Positions 39,274 to 51,356 of a DNA stretch of 64,000 nt are shown here, piece after piece. The position numbers were made by a program, and so were the translations under genes. A model generated the notes under the pieces. The model made no database searches. It was not told the DNA's origin and saw nothing but the letters and a program-made list of their open reading frames with translations. The stretch comes from Acanthopleura granulata (lineage: Eukaryota; Mollusca; Polyplacophora; Chitonida; Chitonidae): positions 3,125,540 to 3,189,539 of the forward strand of contig JABBOT010000002.1 in NCBI GenBank assembly GCA_016165875.1. Reading direction: 5' to 3'. The number at the start of each line of letters is the position of its first letter. Position 1 is the first letter of the stretch.

Positions 39274-39606
39274 TGGTGGTCCAGTGGTTAGAGCGTCCCC
39301 TCAAGGTAGGGAGTTCCTTATTCAAACCAGAGTCGGTCATACCAAAGACTTTAATAATGGTGGCCAACTGGTTGCTCACGTGGGGCTCAGCGTTGAGAGG
39401 TCAGATAATAATGTAAGTATAATTGCCTGGGCGGGTTGTCATGTCCGGTGTCTTCGGCATGATGTTCCAGGGCGGCAGCACTTTGGCGGCATGGACTCAC
39501 CCTGCTACAAGAAGACACAATATGCACACGCCAGACGGTCTCCCTATCGTCATATGACCGAAACATGATTAAGTAGGACGTAAAACCTCAAGCACTCACT
39601 CACTCA
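39274..39606 (+). repeat. SINE-like family 3, probable full-length copy
   Basis: Begins with a tRNA-like head (A-box-like TGGTCCAGTGGTTAGAGCG, B-box-like TTCAAACCAGAG). A unique body of about 230 bp follows, and the element ends in a CACTCACTCACTCAC tail. About 333 bp long. It differs from families 1 and 2. Confidence 0.65.
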
Positions 39607-40315
39607 CATTCTTATCATGCATATGGCGTGTGTCCTTTTCTACATAGCTCGCCTTTTAACATTTGATGTTGGTTTTACTCTACAGTATTACAATCATGGC
39701 GACAAGTAGCTACCACAAAAGCTATAATGTTTCAGTGATGCTTCATCAAAATGTTTCTCCAATTTTATGATCATTTTCTTATCTTGTGAGTAAATGTGGA
39801 TCTCTGCTTCATAATTTTGTCTGAATTACACTTAACCCGAAATCATATGGGAGATAAACCGCCACACTCGATAGATGGACAGTTGCAAATAAAAGCGCAA
39901 ATGAGATTCTGTTTAGATTAGCAACAACATGTAATCTATAAAATGGTCCTCGATTTGAATCCTGACGAAATTTAGGCGCCTAGAATTCCTTGCTGTTTAC
40001 CGTCATCACTGAAACTGTTGACCAGTTCTCTTTACAACATTCCGAATTCGTCATTTAACATACATTCTTGGTTGCTTGGTGTTTCGTGCTGAACTTTGTT
40101 CTGGAGATTGGTCTGCGGTGATTTTTAATTTGGAATGTCTATAATGGTTGAATGTTGGTATGAGAATGTCATTGCTATGACGCCTAGAGCTGGATACATT
40201 ATATATACCGATGTACTTTGTTTTCCCCATGACTATTTTACATACATCGGATGGATCGGAAAAAACCGGCAACCCTCTTAAATACGCAGGCCAACTATTT
40301 CAAGTGTATAAAATA

Positions 40316-40359
40316 TTGGTATTGTCATACATTTAATTGGTATTGTCATACATTTAATT
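40316..40359. repeat. 21-bp perfect tandem duplication
   Basis: GGTATTGTCATACATTTAAT occurs twice, 21 bp apart (40318 and 40339). Confidence 0.9.
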
Positions 40360-41274
40360 CTCTATCAAGAGAATTTCCGCACCATATACATACTAGTGAA
40401 ACAGTATTCAAAAACAGCAACAAATCTGAAAGCCCAATGTACCTCGTCCTAGAACTTGGCGCCATGCACTCATATAATACATATCAAGTGTGCATCTTAA
40501 AATTTATTTATGTTTTGTGAAAAATTACTTCACTCATGATGTTGATTTTTCTTTGAAATTTGTCAAATAGGCCTATTCTTTAAATGGTGTGTGTCAAATA
40601 TAGAATTAAATTTTAAGCATTTTTCACATTTGTGAATTTAACTGAGGTTATTTTGGGAAAGAAAGGCGGGGGGGGGGGGTCTTGCACCCAATACAAATAC
40701 TTTTGTGATGTTCGCATATCATACAAAATACTTGGCGATAAAGTCGTGCGTGTAGTATCCTGATAAAAGCAACTATAGTAGGTCTGCTCCGTATATAGAA
40801 AGTGAAGAAAGTATATCATGATCCGTATTGTTCCTGCTGGGATACGAATATACCGGGTTCAGTCATGCATGTAAAAGCCGGAACACTGACATTTCGTGTA
40901 TGTAAAGGAAGACTACTTTCTGGGCGTTAAGCGGTATTGTTGGCATATCGTTGTGGCGCATTCCCTTCCCAACATACCTGGATAGAAGTGGCCGCAAGTG
41001 CAGTATACCTCGAAATAAACCCTCGCCGAGTTTGTAACATTGCACACCGTGACGTGAGATTTTTGTGGTAAGTAATAGACAATGGATAGAAAAATAGCTT
41101 GGTCCAGATCTGTATTACTTTATATGCTATTCAGTGTTTTGGTTTTCTGGTAGAGCAAACTGAACGACTGGCTTCTGTCCAAAGTAAATTAGCACTGACT
41201 ATGCAGGGAGAGCACAGTCCCTCGCTGGTGCGGCCGCCGGTTTGCAGGAGATCTGTCAGGTACAGATATACCTG

Positions 41275-41365
41275 ACGGTGTGGCCGCCGTCATACATCTG
41301 TGAAAAATTCTTAAGCACGCGTTGAACGCCAGTCAGAGACCCAATCAATCGAATAAGTGAATCAG
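41275..41365 (+). repeat. SINE family 1, degraded 3' fragment
   Basis: GTGGCCGCCGTCATACATCT, then AATTCTTAAGCACGCGTTGA and a CCAATCAATCGAATAAGTGA tail match the family body in order. It lies upstream of the GT92 gene. Confidence 0.6.
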
Positions 41366-41691
41366 TTTTTTTAGTAAGAATCAATCAATCAGTAGCGTAA
41401 ACGAGATTATAGATTGTTGTAGCTTGTTAAATAAGCTGGGTTTTATGTTGTATAGGTCCTCATTAGGAACAAGATGTAAGAGTTCAGATGGTGTATACAC
41501 TAGTTGAAAAGTCTTGCAGTTTTTTTTTTTCCATTTCAGATTAAAACGGACTGTATTAAGTCATTACGCCACTGTGTGGAATTCTGGATGCTTTCAACAG
41601 GAAATATGAGTACAGTTGTATAGATTTATTCTTTGAAGGCTAGATAGGCCTATGGAATGAAGCACTGTTTTGACCTTCATTTTTGGTTGCC

Positions 41692-43164
41692 ATGTATTAC
41701 AAACCCTGTCGGATATTTCGACGTCACAGAACTCTGGTTGTAGCCTTTGCTCTGTACTATCTTTTTGTCCTGACATCTCTGTTTTTATACATATACGCGG
41801 ATCCCGCCGATATCGCCCAGACCGAGTTTTGGCACAGTCTTATCCAACGTGTTGGACGGAAACAACGCGTGAACAAGGTGCCAAGCTTTGTCAGCATCCT
41901 TCCTGGTGTGTTTGGTTACTCCGCTTACTTGGACGCACGTTATGACCCGCCAAGGATTCGCATCATATCAATGGTTAACGATCGCGCGCCAAAGAATGGG
42001 CTATGTTTCTTTTGGCCGCCATTCTTTTTGACTCAGCTGAAGGTCAAATTTGGAGCAAGCGTGAGTAATCTTTCAGAAACACAGAGACATCAACGACTTT
42101 CTTTCTTCACATCAATAACTGCCCCAAGGTTGATTTCACCACTAGAGTTCCATAAAACCTGTGAGGGCCATGATTTAGCATATGTGGCGTACTACCTTTC
42201 CTGCGATGTTCCCGCACAGGTCCGTGCTTCTGTATCATCTGTGATCATCACTAAAGGTTTGATGTGGTCATCTCTTGATCAGTTTGTCGAGTTACAGGTG
42301 ACTTCGATTCCGAGAATGACCCATAAGACAGGTATTTCGGATCATGGAGACCAAAGAAGAGCAATAGAATCTCTTAAGATAGGCGTTTGCGTTCCACCTT
42401 TGTTCGGGCACGTTAACCCAGATTCTCTCATGGAATTTATCGAAGCAACCATGGTTTTGGGAGCTAATCATTTCATATTCTATGATTATGAAATCTCAGA
42501 CGCTTCAAGGGAATTGTTGGGATTTTACGAAAATAACGGAACAGTCTCTGTTTTGCCATGGAGCTTGCCCTTCTCAGACGAGTTCATTTGGTACCATGGC
42601 CAATCGGTCGCTATTGCCGACTGCTTGTTCAGAACTATGGGACATTTCGACTGGGTGATGTTCAATGACATTGACGAATTTATGGTTCCTCGAGGTGAAA
42701 TCACGTCTAAGGGAACAATGCCTGAATTTCTTGTGGGGTACGAGAAACTCAGCATGCCCGAGTTCTCCACCATTGCAAGTCTTGCATTCCAGTCTGCCAT
42801 TTTCCACACGCCAACGTCATTCCGTACAAACATAAAGAAGAACAGCTTTAAGTCTATGAATTCGGTCATGCGAACTAAAACTATATCAAAGGTGTTAACC
42901 AAACAAATCGTGAGGCCTGAGCGGGTGTTTGAATTGGGGATTCATCACCTGAGCAGCGCATCGCATACAAATTTCACAGGGCATCTGGTTAGACCCAATC
43001 TAGGACTGTTACATCATTACAGAGAATGTAAGCCTAAACCACAGTTTCTTATCAACTGCGAAGAATTCGTGGAGGATAAAACATTTAAACGATATATGGA
43101 AAAGCTGAGATATCGTGTTCACAAAACTGCAGCTGCATTTGCACGGTCTAAGCCAAGTAGCTGA
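41692..43164 (+). CDS. Glycosyltransferase family 92 (DUF23) type II membrane protein, single coding exon
   Basis: A 490-residue uninterrupted frame. A short basic N-terminus (CRIFRRHR) precedes a signal-anchor at about residues 14-36, giving the type II topology of Golgi glycosyltransferases. The GT92 catalytic region runs from about residue 230 (KIGVCVPPLFGH) to residue 460. It includes FIEATMVLGANHFIFYDYEI, the metal-binding DxD motif in FNDIDEF (Asp326, Asp328), and the C-terminal LLHHYREC. GT92 members transfer sugars in glycan processing; C. elegans GALT-1 adds beta-1,4-galactose to core fucose of N-glycans. Substrate here is unknown. The ATG at 41692 (GTTGCCATGT) is the first in frame; a frame open nine bases further upstream begins with TTG. 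A polypyrimidine tract and TTTCAG at 41521-41539 suggest a spliced 5' UTR. No intron interrupts the coding region. Confidence 0.92.
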   Translation: MYYKPCRIFRRHRTLVVAFALYYLFVLTSLFLYIYADPADIAQTEFWHSLIQRVGRKQRVNKVPSFVSILPGVFGYSAYLDARYDPPRIRIISMVNDRAPKNGLCFFWPPFFLTQLKVKFGASVSNLSETQRHQRLSFFTSITAPRLISPLEFHKTCEGHDLAYVAYYLSCDVPAQVRASVSSVIITKGLMWSSLDQFVELQVTSIPRMTHKTGISDHGDQRRAIESLKIGVCVPPLFGHVNPDSLMEFIEATMVLGANHFIFYDYEISDASRELLGFYENNGTVSVLPWSLPFSDEFIWYHGQSVAIADCLFRTMGHFDWVMFNDIDEFMVPRGEITSKGTMPEFLVGYEKLSMPEFSTIASLAFQSAIFHTPTSFRTNIKKNSFKSMNSVMRTKTISKVLTKQIVRPERVFELGIHHLSSASHTNFTGHLVRPNLGLLHHYRECKPKPQFLINCEEFVEDKTFKRYMEKLRYRVHKTAAAFARSKPSS

Positions 43165-43869
43165 CCTTATTTTTTGATCAGATGCGATGTATGAATCTTG
43201 TTCGACAAAATTAACGAATCCTGCAGACCATAGCTACAAATAAGTCAGGTATTAATCCTTTAAATTAAAAGTTTTAAAATTCACGAATAGAAACCCATCG
43301 GAAGTTTACAGTTGATGTGTACTGATGCAATTAACTGCGCCGTGGAAATTTAACTTGGGTATCATTTGCCTTGTGGTATATAGAAAAACAGATGTATATG
43401 CAGGAAAATAAGTTATGTTTGAAATTTAGATTTAATTGAAGTTTAAAGCCATGCTGAAGAATGTCTCCTAGATAAATAACAGCATTCTGATCCTGCAGCC
43501 AGGTTTATGGGTGAATCAAACCGGACAAAGCCTAGGTAAACATCGCCGCTCATTTCCATAGTCTTTCGTGATTTTTCTTTCTGTTTCTTTCCTTTTTTTC
43601 CAGTTGAAAACATACATGTAAAATTCATTAATGAAACTGATGCTTATAAATATACCGTTGATCAACTTTTGCTGATGACTTGTACAGTTGTAAAATGTTG
43701 GCTACAGAAGAAGGTATTTTTGGCTGCGACAGTTAAAAGCAAACTCAATAAGTCGCCAGGGACCTCTTTTGCCAAAGGTTTAGCGTTCTAGAGCAGAACA
43801 ATTACGGTCACTGTGAGTTCTATCTTCCTCGCCGACCGTGCATGGTCTTGCCCCCCCCCCCCCCGGCCC

Positions 43870-43969
43870 CCTCCCGTTCAGTTTTCTACCAAAAGATTGC
43901 TGGCCAGTCGTATAAGTGAAATATTTTTGAGCACATTGTAAATTCCAATCAATGGAATAAATAAATCCA
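43870..43969 (+). repeat. SINE family 1, degraded copy
   Basis: GCTGGCCAGTCGTATAAGTG, GAAATATTTTTGAGCACATT and a CAATGGAATAAATAAATCC tail follow the family order. A poly-C tract precedes it. Confidence 0.65.
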
Positions 43970-44860
43970 AAGCCATTCTGTTTTATCGGTCGCTCAGCCA
44001 ATCAAATAGGTCTACATGTGTTTATATCTCTTCTCTCTTAACACGGGCCATTCGCCAAACGATATGCAAGCAGCAGAAAGACCCAAATCAACTATATATA
44101 TCCATTTAATTGGACGGTGCAATCCTGAAAATGCGTCCGGGTCTGACCAGTCAAATGCAGAATAGCGCAATCCAGTTAGAAATTGATGAGCATTGGTCTG
44201 TATAATGTGATTGTGTTCAAGATCTCACTATGATTGTAGGCACGTATGTATATGAGCACTAAGGGGAGATCACTCTGATTGACAAATCCTGTTATCTGCA
44301 GGCAAAACCTCAACAGCCAGCAGACCAATCATTCAAATGTACCACAAATCTCCAGGATAAATGTGCACGATATATGGATTTTTATTTTATGGAAGTTTAA
44401 TCTTTTCCATGAATGGATCATTTTATAAATGGGCCTAATGTTGGTGGCCTCACTGGTCAATTGATGCAATTAATGCATACAGGACCAAATTGAGGCCTCG
44501 AACGAATTTCATGCAGGCTACTTATTATAGTCTGTTCGAACTATGTGGTGGAAAGTGTTATCGGCCGTGAAAATACTTTCACAGTGAAGTAAGCGTCAAT
44601 TTTCCAGAAATTAAAAACAAAAACAAAAAATGTGTACTGGGGATAGACTCAAATTTATATGGACAGTCAATATCATTATATGATTCGTGTATATCATCGT
44701 ACTATATGATTTTTACAATCTATCCTATACATTTCAAGCTCCAGAAGCGTAATCTGTCTTGTATATCAATAAAATAATTACTTGAAACAGAATTGCACAT
44801 CTCATAATTTGTATGGTGTAAAGTGTGGTAACCGTAATCTGTATACATAAGTAAAGATAA

Positions 44861-44962
44861 TTTATTTCTTTTTTCTTAATTTTTAACGCCATAAACTCAA
44901 GAATCGTTCACTTATACGATTACTGTCAGTTTTATGGCTGGAGAAAAAGCCGTATCCGGGGA
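44861..44962 (-). repeat. SINE family 1, degraded copy
   Basis: Minus-strand reading gives TATAAGTGAACGATTCTTGA and a GAAATAAA tail, about 80% like the family body by eye. Confidence 0.6.
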
Positions 44963-46585
44963 AAACTATCGACTCTTGGGAGGACACGGGCGAAGTTTCT
45001 CATGTGTGATGGACATGCATTCATATGCATTTAATGATGGCGAAATTCATTGAAGTTGTTTTTTACGAACGTGAAGACTATAAAAACGGTCACAATGCAT
45101 TGTGGGGAACCCACAAATTCCCTGTATACAGTAATGTAGCAGGCTATATAGTGCCCCTTTCGTTTATCTTGTAACATTTGGACTTCATTCCCCGATATAC
45201 ATATGACGTATTCAGTGGGTACATTTTACAATTTTTTATCTTGAATAAAAGAGTTAATTTTGTATGCTTCATTCTCCATATACATATGATGTATTTAATA
45301 GTGGGAGTATGATAGACTTTTAGATTGAATAAAACAGGTCATTTTGTGTCTGTGTTTCTATTCTTGGGAAGGGCACCCATATCCGTTTATAACCTGCTTC
45401 TGGAATAGATTGAAAGCTATACTCGCAATTAAACCGATTAGTAGCGAAATACAGTGATATAAATTGCTGGTAACAATATTTGCGTGATTTATAAATGTTA
45501 AAGGTCAGTTTAATTGGTAGCTATGTCGGAGGCTATAAATACAAAAATGACAAGGTCGTCGCCCCTATCTGATAAAGTTGAGACCTCCTTACGTGGTGTT
45601 AACTCAACCTCATTCTGTGTTCACACGACACGAGTTGCAGAATATACAAAACAAATTCTATTTTATTGGGAGAGAGAGGAGGGGTGATATCCGTTTACAT
45701 AAATTGCTGGTTGCATAATCATCGCATGGCAGTTTACAAGTTGTCATGTGATCCAGACTATATATGTGCCGCATGTTGAGACGTGCTTTTATACCTTCGC
45801 CAAAAAGAGAAACTTAACATACACCCATGAGCGACACATGTACACAGGAGTACATACATCGTAGTAGGAATGTACATACATAAAAATGTTATATCACTTA
45901 TAACACTTAAAATTCAGAGATAATGATATATAATGCCATTTACATACATGTATGTCCACATCTGCACACCATCAATCGGATCTTGGGTTACATATTATAA
46001 CAATGCTGATGTGGCGTGTGAACCAAAACACACAGCATTGTTGTCAGTTGCATGCTACATTCTGTAAGTATATATACATGCAAGCATTTGTGTTCGATCA
46101 TTGTTTTCTAGTAAATAAGCGAACGGTTAACCCGTATATACAAGTACACAGGTGTATGTATAGAAGAAACAAAAACTGTACATAAAATCTAAGAAACTGT
46201 ATTTATATGAAGTTGGTTTTCTCATACATATGCTGCGAATATATATAATAGTTCTAGGTGTATATATAGGTAAATGTACCAGGCAATCAAAACGTTGTCA
46301 TATTCACCCTGTATTATAAATTGAAAGTTTCACACCTATAAACCTGAATTATATGATAGCCCTTGTACAGGATCATTACTTGCGTTGCTTTGGTCGTCTG
46401 AGTGACAAAGCGACAACAAGAATTTACATGCAACAAGTGGATGAATATTATAGGCAATAATCTGACACTTCCATTTACAGGTCTGGAGACAATTCCATAC
46501 AATCTGCATCAATGTCTGCATCTCAACAAATAATGATAGGCCCGAAAAATCCTACAAATAAACTCACAAGTAAAGACAACACTAG

Positions 46586-46646
<61 letters not shown>
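46586..46646. repeat. Compound microsatellite (AC)n(AT)n
   Basis: About 17 AC units (46586-46620) run directly into 13 AT units (46621-46646). Confidence 0.97.
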
Positions 46647-46834
46647 GCATCCTTGAAGTTTAAAAAGTATACCGTACCTTTCTGTACTTGTGATATGCCA
46701 GTTTAACGTACAAGCAAAATTAAGCACACTGAAAAAATCGGAAGCGCCGTCATGTTATCAATTTTAACCGGTTTAAAACCACCTGTAATCTATTAAATGA
46801 TTTTATATTGAAGCCAAGGCAAACCCAGCGACTT

Positions 46835-47300
46835 ATTGTTGAAAGCCAATGGAACACTATCGGAGTGGAAACCAATGGAACACGGCCTGGGTGAAAACCA
46901 ATGAGCCGCGGGAGCCAATGGAAAACGCACTGTCGTATTATCAGAGCATAAGATACAGCCTCAGACGATGTCAGCTGAAAATGGTGTGAGTTAAAACTAA
47001 AGAAACATGGTCTGAGTAGAAACCAATGGGACCACAGTCTAAGTAGAAACGTTAAGGAACACGGCTTCACCTGCTTCAGAAACAAATGGAACACGGAGGA
47101 AGTTTAACTTATATATAATGGAATAAGCGATCTTCGAAGTTTTCTTGTAATGGAACATGCCGTGTGAGTTGAAAGCCAGCGCAACAGAGTCTGACTCAGG
47201 GGTGATACCAATACAGCATGGACTGAATGAAACCAAGGGAACACGGTCTTAGTTGATATCAATGGAACATGGCCTGGATTTAAGCGAATGGAAACCAATG
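46835..47300. repeat. Degenerate CCAATGGAACACGG repeat
   Basis: GAAACCAATGGAACACGGCC and variants recur irregularly at roughly 25-35 bp steps, for example near 46847, 46869, 46895, 47017, 47227, 47255 and 47288. It looks like an old minisatellite; open minus-strand frames over it are repeat artefacts. Confidence 0.6.
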
Positions 47301-47416
47301 GCCCGCTCAAGATTTGGTCTGACGTAAAAACCCCGATGCAATACACCAGACAATCCAATTTGATGCACGAATATAAGCAGATTATCGACACGACAAAGAC
47401 TTGCTTGAACTTAACG

Positions 47417-47540
47417 AATAAATGAATGAACAATTATGGCTTAACACCGCATCGGCAATATTTCAGCCATATCGTGGCGGGAGCATAGGTGCAGCGAGAG
47501 GTTAACGAGCCCTACAGTTCCATAGGGTTCGATCTCATCA
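47417..47540 (-). repeat. SINE-like family 2 copy
   Basis: Reverse complement of the family 2 block: CTCCCGCCACGATATGGCTG, AAATATTGCCGATGCGGTGT, TAAGCCATAATTGTTCATTC. The upstream part (GAGATCGAACCC) is B-box-like. Confidence 0.72.
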
Positions 47541-47544
47541 GTGA

Positions 47545-48685
47545 ATGCCAAACATGTAAAATTCTAAGATGTTTATTATGTTGCTAGGACAGTTCTTGTT
47601 GAGGTAGGTTTGGTTAGGAGCTGGAAAATGGACAACACAGGTTCTCCCATCATTATTTGTATAATTTCTCGGGAAGGAGGCAAAAATCATACTGTATACA
47701 ATTATAAGGTATAAAAAAGAGGACATAAATGTGTATACATGATGAACAGAACTCTGCCATATAACAGCGTATACATGAGTAAATTCACATTCAACTCTAA
47801 GCAATTAAACATATATAGTTAACTTTCATATATTACATCCACAACGATTTACAAGGTATAGTCATATTTACAATTTGCCTTTAAGTAAATACGGTGAGCT
47901 GTGAACTTATGTCATGTCCGAGTCGATTACCTAGAATAAAATCAGTACTTGTATAAATTATTGGGAAGGAGAAAGAATGACTTCCTTCCCTCAGACAAGG
48001 CTTTTTATTCGCACTATAGTTGTTGTTCTTAACAACGAGTGGATTACACTGGTTGGAGAACTTAGGGTTGCACAGATGCTGACTTGAACATGCGCTGATA
48101 CGCGCTACGCCTGTCTACGTCCGCTTTGGCGGTTATTAATTAAACCATAAAGAATGTACCATTTGTTTAATTCAATTTAGTTCATGCCATACATTCTACT
48201 TTACAATATGTTGCATGGTTCTTCAAGAAAACGCCACCATAAACCACGAACTGAGATCATAATATGATCAGTAAAAATTTCTACTCACCAGGGCAATACA
48301 TCATGCAGGCAACGAAAATGTAAGATTGAAGACGTAAGAGTTGGGAAGAAACTTCATGGAGACAAGAAAAAACAATATACAACTTCACACAACCTTCGTA
48401 ATACATCCATCTAGTCGCAGAAAGGGGCAGAGTCGTCTTTTAATTACTCGGACAGTTTAAATGTTGGTTTCAATTTTAATTTAAATTTGAATTTTCGAGA
48501 TTCTCTTGCCTCATTTGCATGCTTTCGCCGTCTCAGTATCCGGCGCACAAACAGCACTAGCAGGGTTGTTTAGATTGTCGTATATATTATACATAAAGCT
48601 CGTTGGTGGTCACTTCCCTGTCATGAATTAATGAGATAACACATTCAGTTATGGCTTTCCGTATAACCATCCATGCCGTGGGAAA
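47545..48685. other. No gene recognised
   Basis: AT-rich sequence without supported exons, RNA genes or strong repeats. Confidence 0.5.
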
Positions 48686-48689
48686 GTTC

Positions 48690-48821
48690 ATTACTTAGAG
48701 GCTATACTTGTACATGGTCGTTGGTTTACCCCGGTTTTCTCCACCAATGAAACCGATTGTGGTCGTACAAGTAAACTAATCTTAAATACGGCGTTAAACA
48801 ATCAACCAATCAATCAATCAT
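48690..48821 (+). repeat. SINE-like fragment related to family 1
   Basis: Has TTTACCCCGGTTTTCTCCAC, GTCGTACAAGTAAACTAATC, AAATACGGCGTTAAACAATC and a CAACCAATCAATCAATCA tail. The order matches family 1 but it is strongly diverged. Confidence 0.55.
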
Positions 48822-49173
48822 TTTTAATGAGTTGGAGAGTACCAATTTCCACATCAGGTCCTGGCAAAAAGCGGCCATGCCTATCGTTGAAGTATCAAAC
48901 TCTTTGGACCAGAAAAGTTATATATACACTTTGAAGATACAAATGCCGTCGTACTTATATATATATACCTCACAAATACTGGGAGAACTTTCCTACCTAT
49001 CATGTAATATGTGTCGTATTTTTTTTTTGTTTTGTTTTCTCCTGATTGGCCGTTTTGTGGGCAAAATAGTAGCATACTACTCTCACATTGCAATGGAAGC
49101 ATGGTCAATTGAATTTATAACCTGAGCTGCCATTGCACGGGATATGGTATTCTTCTATAATCAGTGATACTGC

Positions 49174-49523
49174 GGTATGTACCATTAAAATTCTTCCACT
49201 AAATTCGTTCCCTTGAGTGATGAATCCGTTCCTGCTAAGATATTAATCCGTTCCTGATAACGAATTAATCCTTTGCTGATAACGCATTAATTCGTTAATG
49301 ATAACACATTAATCCGTTAATGATTACCGTTTAAATCGTTCCTGATAACGAATTAATCCTTTGCTGATAACGCATTAATTCGTTAATGATAACACATTAA
49401 TCCGTTAATGATTACCGTTTAAATCGTTATCAGGAACGGATTAGTTCTTTACATGGACGAAGCGCAACCCGTCATCACTCAAGGAACGAATTTAACGGAA
49501 GATATTTTATGAGTGTGCATACT
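49174..49523. mobile_element. MITE-like element with a core of 22-bp tandem repeats
   Basis: Inverted ends at about 49174-49228 and 49470-49523 share TAAATTCGTTCC, TTGAGTGATGA and an outer TAAAAT-TCTTCC. The core from 49249 to about 49425 is two identical 88-bp copies, each made of four different 22-bp units of the form CGTTNNTGATAACNNATTAAT. No coding sequence and no clear target-site duplication were seen. Small TIR elements with tandem cores are known in bivalves. Confidence 0.75.
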
Positions 49524-49529
49524 CAAGGG

Positions 49530-51180
49530 GGTTCTCTTATACGACGGCAGTGAGTTTTATGTAGGAAGAAACAAAGAGTCACACTGGAAACCATACCTGC
49601 ACCGTAACGTGCCTCAAAATAACATGTAGAAAAAGTTCTTTGGCTTGTGCACAGGTGTGGTGGCGATTATTACGTTATAATATCATGGAAACAGTTGCCT
49701 CGTGACATATAATGTACGAAGGTCCCAGGGACATGAAGCCATATACCATGTCTTCATACCACCGTTGAAGTGCATGCCACATGCATGCTAATTGGACAAG
49801 ACGCCAGACATGACGGCTCACCTATAATCACGGAATAACTCGACTGCCAGACCAGAATATTCCATAGTTCAGGATAAATACAAAGCCAAAACAGGAGTTC
49901 TCTCAATACTAATTTTGAAGTGTTTCGTACAAGACCTGTAGCATGTGTCCTGGGCTTGAACTCATATCACGCACATACACAGAGCGGACGCTCGATTTAA
50001 GGTTGGCCAGAAAAGAAACAACCATAACCATTTTAAATACACAATTATTCAAAATGTTTCAAAGGTAAAACCTTGATTTCACAGATATTATTTCACGGAT
50101 ATCAGACAAACTTCATGAAAATTTCAGAATCATATATAAATAAAACAGTAGCAGAGCAGCAACAATTGACTTACAACTACAGAGTGGCATCAAGCGCCTG
50201 GGATCGGTATTCTTGAGTCAGTTCATATTTCGGGTGAAAAATACAGCTGTTTAACATCTCGTCCACAAGAAAATTAATCTATTACCCATTAAATGACGTG
50301 CATGTGTGATATATCAAAGTTCCGTTCAAAACTCTTTGACTAACTGAATTTATGAGTTTTTTTTTTTCTTTCCAAACTATATAACTACTAGGGTCAATTC
50401 AGTGTTTAGTGCAGCACGCTTTATACACCTCGGCCAGAAAATTCACAACATGAAAAGTAGAAGCCAGTAAAACTGACACACTTCGTACATGTAAATCGAA
50501 ACATCTGTATAAATGGTGCTTTATATATAAATTGCCTGTTTGTTATTTCTGTCATATTTTACAGATGGGTGGGGGGAGAGGCAATTATATGTGAAGACGC
50601 TTTTCTGCGGCAGGAGGCTGGCTAGATGATGTGTTCTCTCTCCTTTATTAAGTTCCATCATCTAACAGCAATGATTTCATGGTTAAATTAACACAAGGCT
50701 ATCAATTCTATCGAATTCCTTTTGTTTTCCACACACTGCGCCGATATACGAGTTTTCGATTGTGTGTAACTGGGCACTTTCATTTCTGTTCTAGCTCAAC
50801 CTCATCACACACGCGAAACTTTCTGCTATTGCAAACCCGCCGCCAGACGATATGGCCTCCAGCTTTGAAAAGGAAACACGGCACACACACGGCCATAGCT
50901 CGGGCTGTACTGTACAGTACAAGGCTGCAAGCCGATACGAGCTGCGCCTTGACAGATTGAAAAGCGAAAAGGACCTTTTCCAGTATATCAGTCTGTCTTT
51001 TTAACAGTTTGATAGGGTTGTTTTCATTTCAGCCTGCGCTGGCGCAATTTCCCACCGCGACCAACGGTTTTCTGAACTATTGAGTTACGACATTTAATAC
51101 TTGTAATTCGCTACCACAAAGCGGCTCTTTCAGGCGAGCACGGCCTGTATGTAATTAGTATCAATATGGGAGATCGCATG
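49530..51180. other. No gene recognised; right part becomes CpG-richer
   Basis: Mostly AT-rich, with higher CpG from about 50,700 towards the putative exon at 51,270. A short degraded SINE-like block (TCTTATACGACGGCAGTGAG) lies near 49,530. The 93-codon plus frame at 50679-50960 has no domain and may be 5' flank. Confidence 0.4.
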
Positions 51181-51269
51181 ACAGCCGTCTCAACTTACCA
51201 GTCAATAATTCAAGCTTCGACCACTATCTCATGCACACAACCGAGACATTTGCCAGAACGGTTTCCGCC

Positions 51270-51356
51270 ATGGAAGCAGACACATCTCCGGCAGCTGATG
51301 ATGCTGGCAAGGATCTGGTAGCCACTGTAAAAGAGGAGCCGCAAGACGACATTAAG
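51270..51356 (+). CDS. Probable first coding exon of an unidentified gene (VKEEPQDD motif)
   Basis: A 29-residue stretch from ATG (GCCATGG, a strong context) to a GT donor at 51357, ending in phase 0. It is acidic and ends in VKEEPQDDIK; V-K-E-E fits the sumoylation consensus and KEEP motifs are common in nuclear transcription regulators. An in-frame ATG at 51231 would add 13 residues. The exon sits in a CpG-richer patch, as first exons do. No following exon was identified with confidence; the satellite DNA to the right would lie in its first intron. The protein family is unknown. Confidence 0.45.

Larger units (their letters stand above)
43170..46580. other. GT92 3' flank; no further gene recognised
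   Basis: AT-rich DNA with two degraded SINE copies and a C13 homopolymer at about 43850-43864. AATAAA occurs at 44768-44773 and elsewhere, but which signal ends the GT92 transcript cannot be told. No other exon is supported. Confidence 0.45.

Noticed and set aside
50679..50960. 93-residue plus frame upstream of the 51 kb exon
   Set aside because: No domain, and it lies in the probable promoter or leader region.
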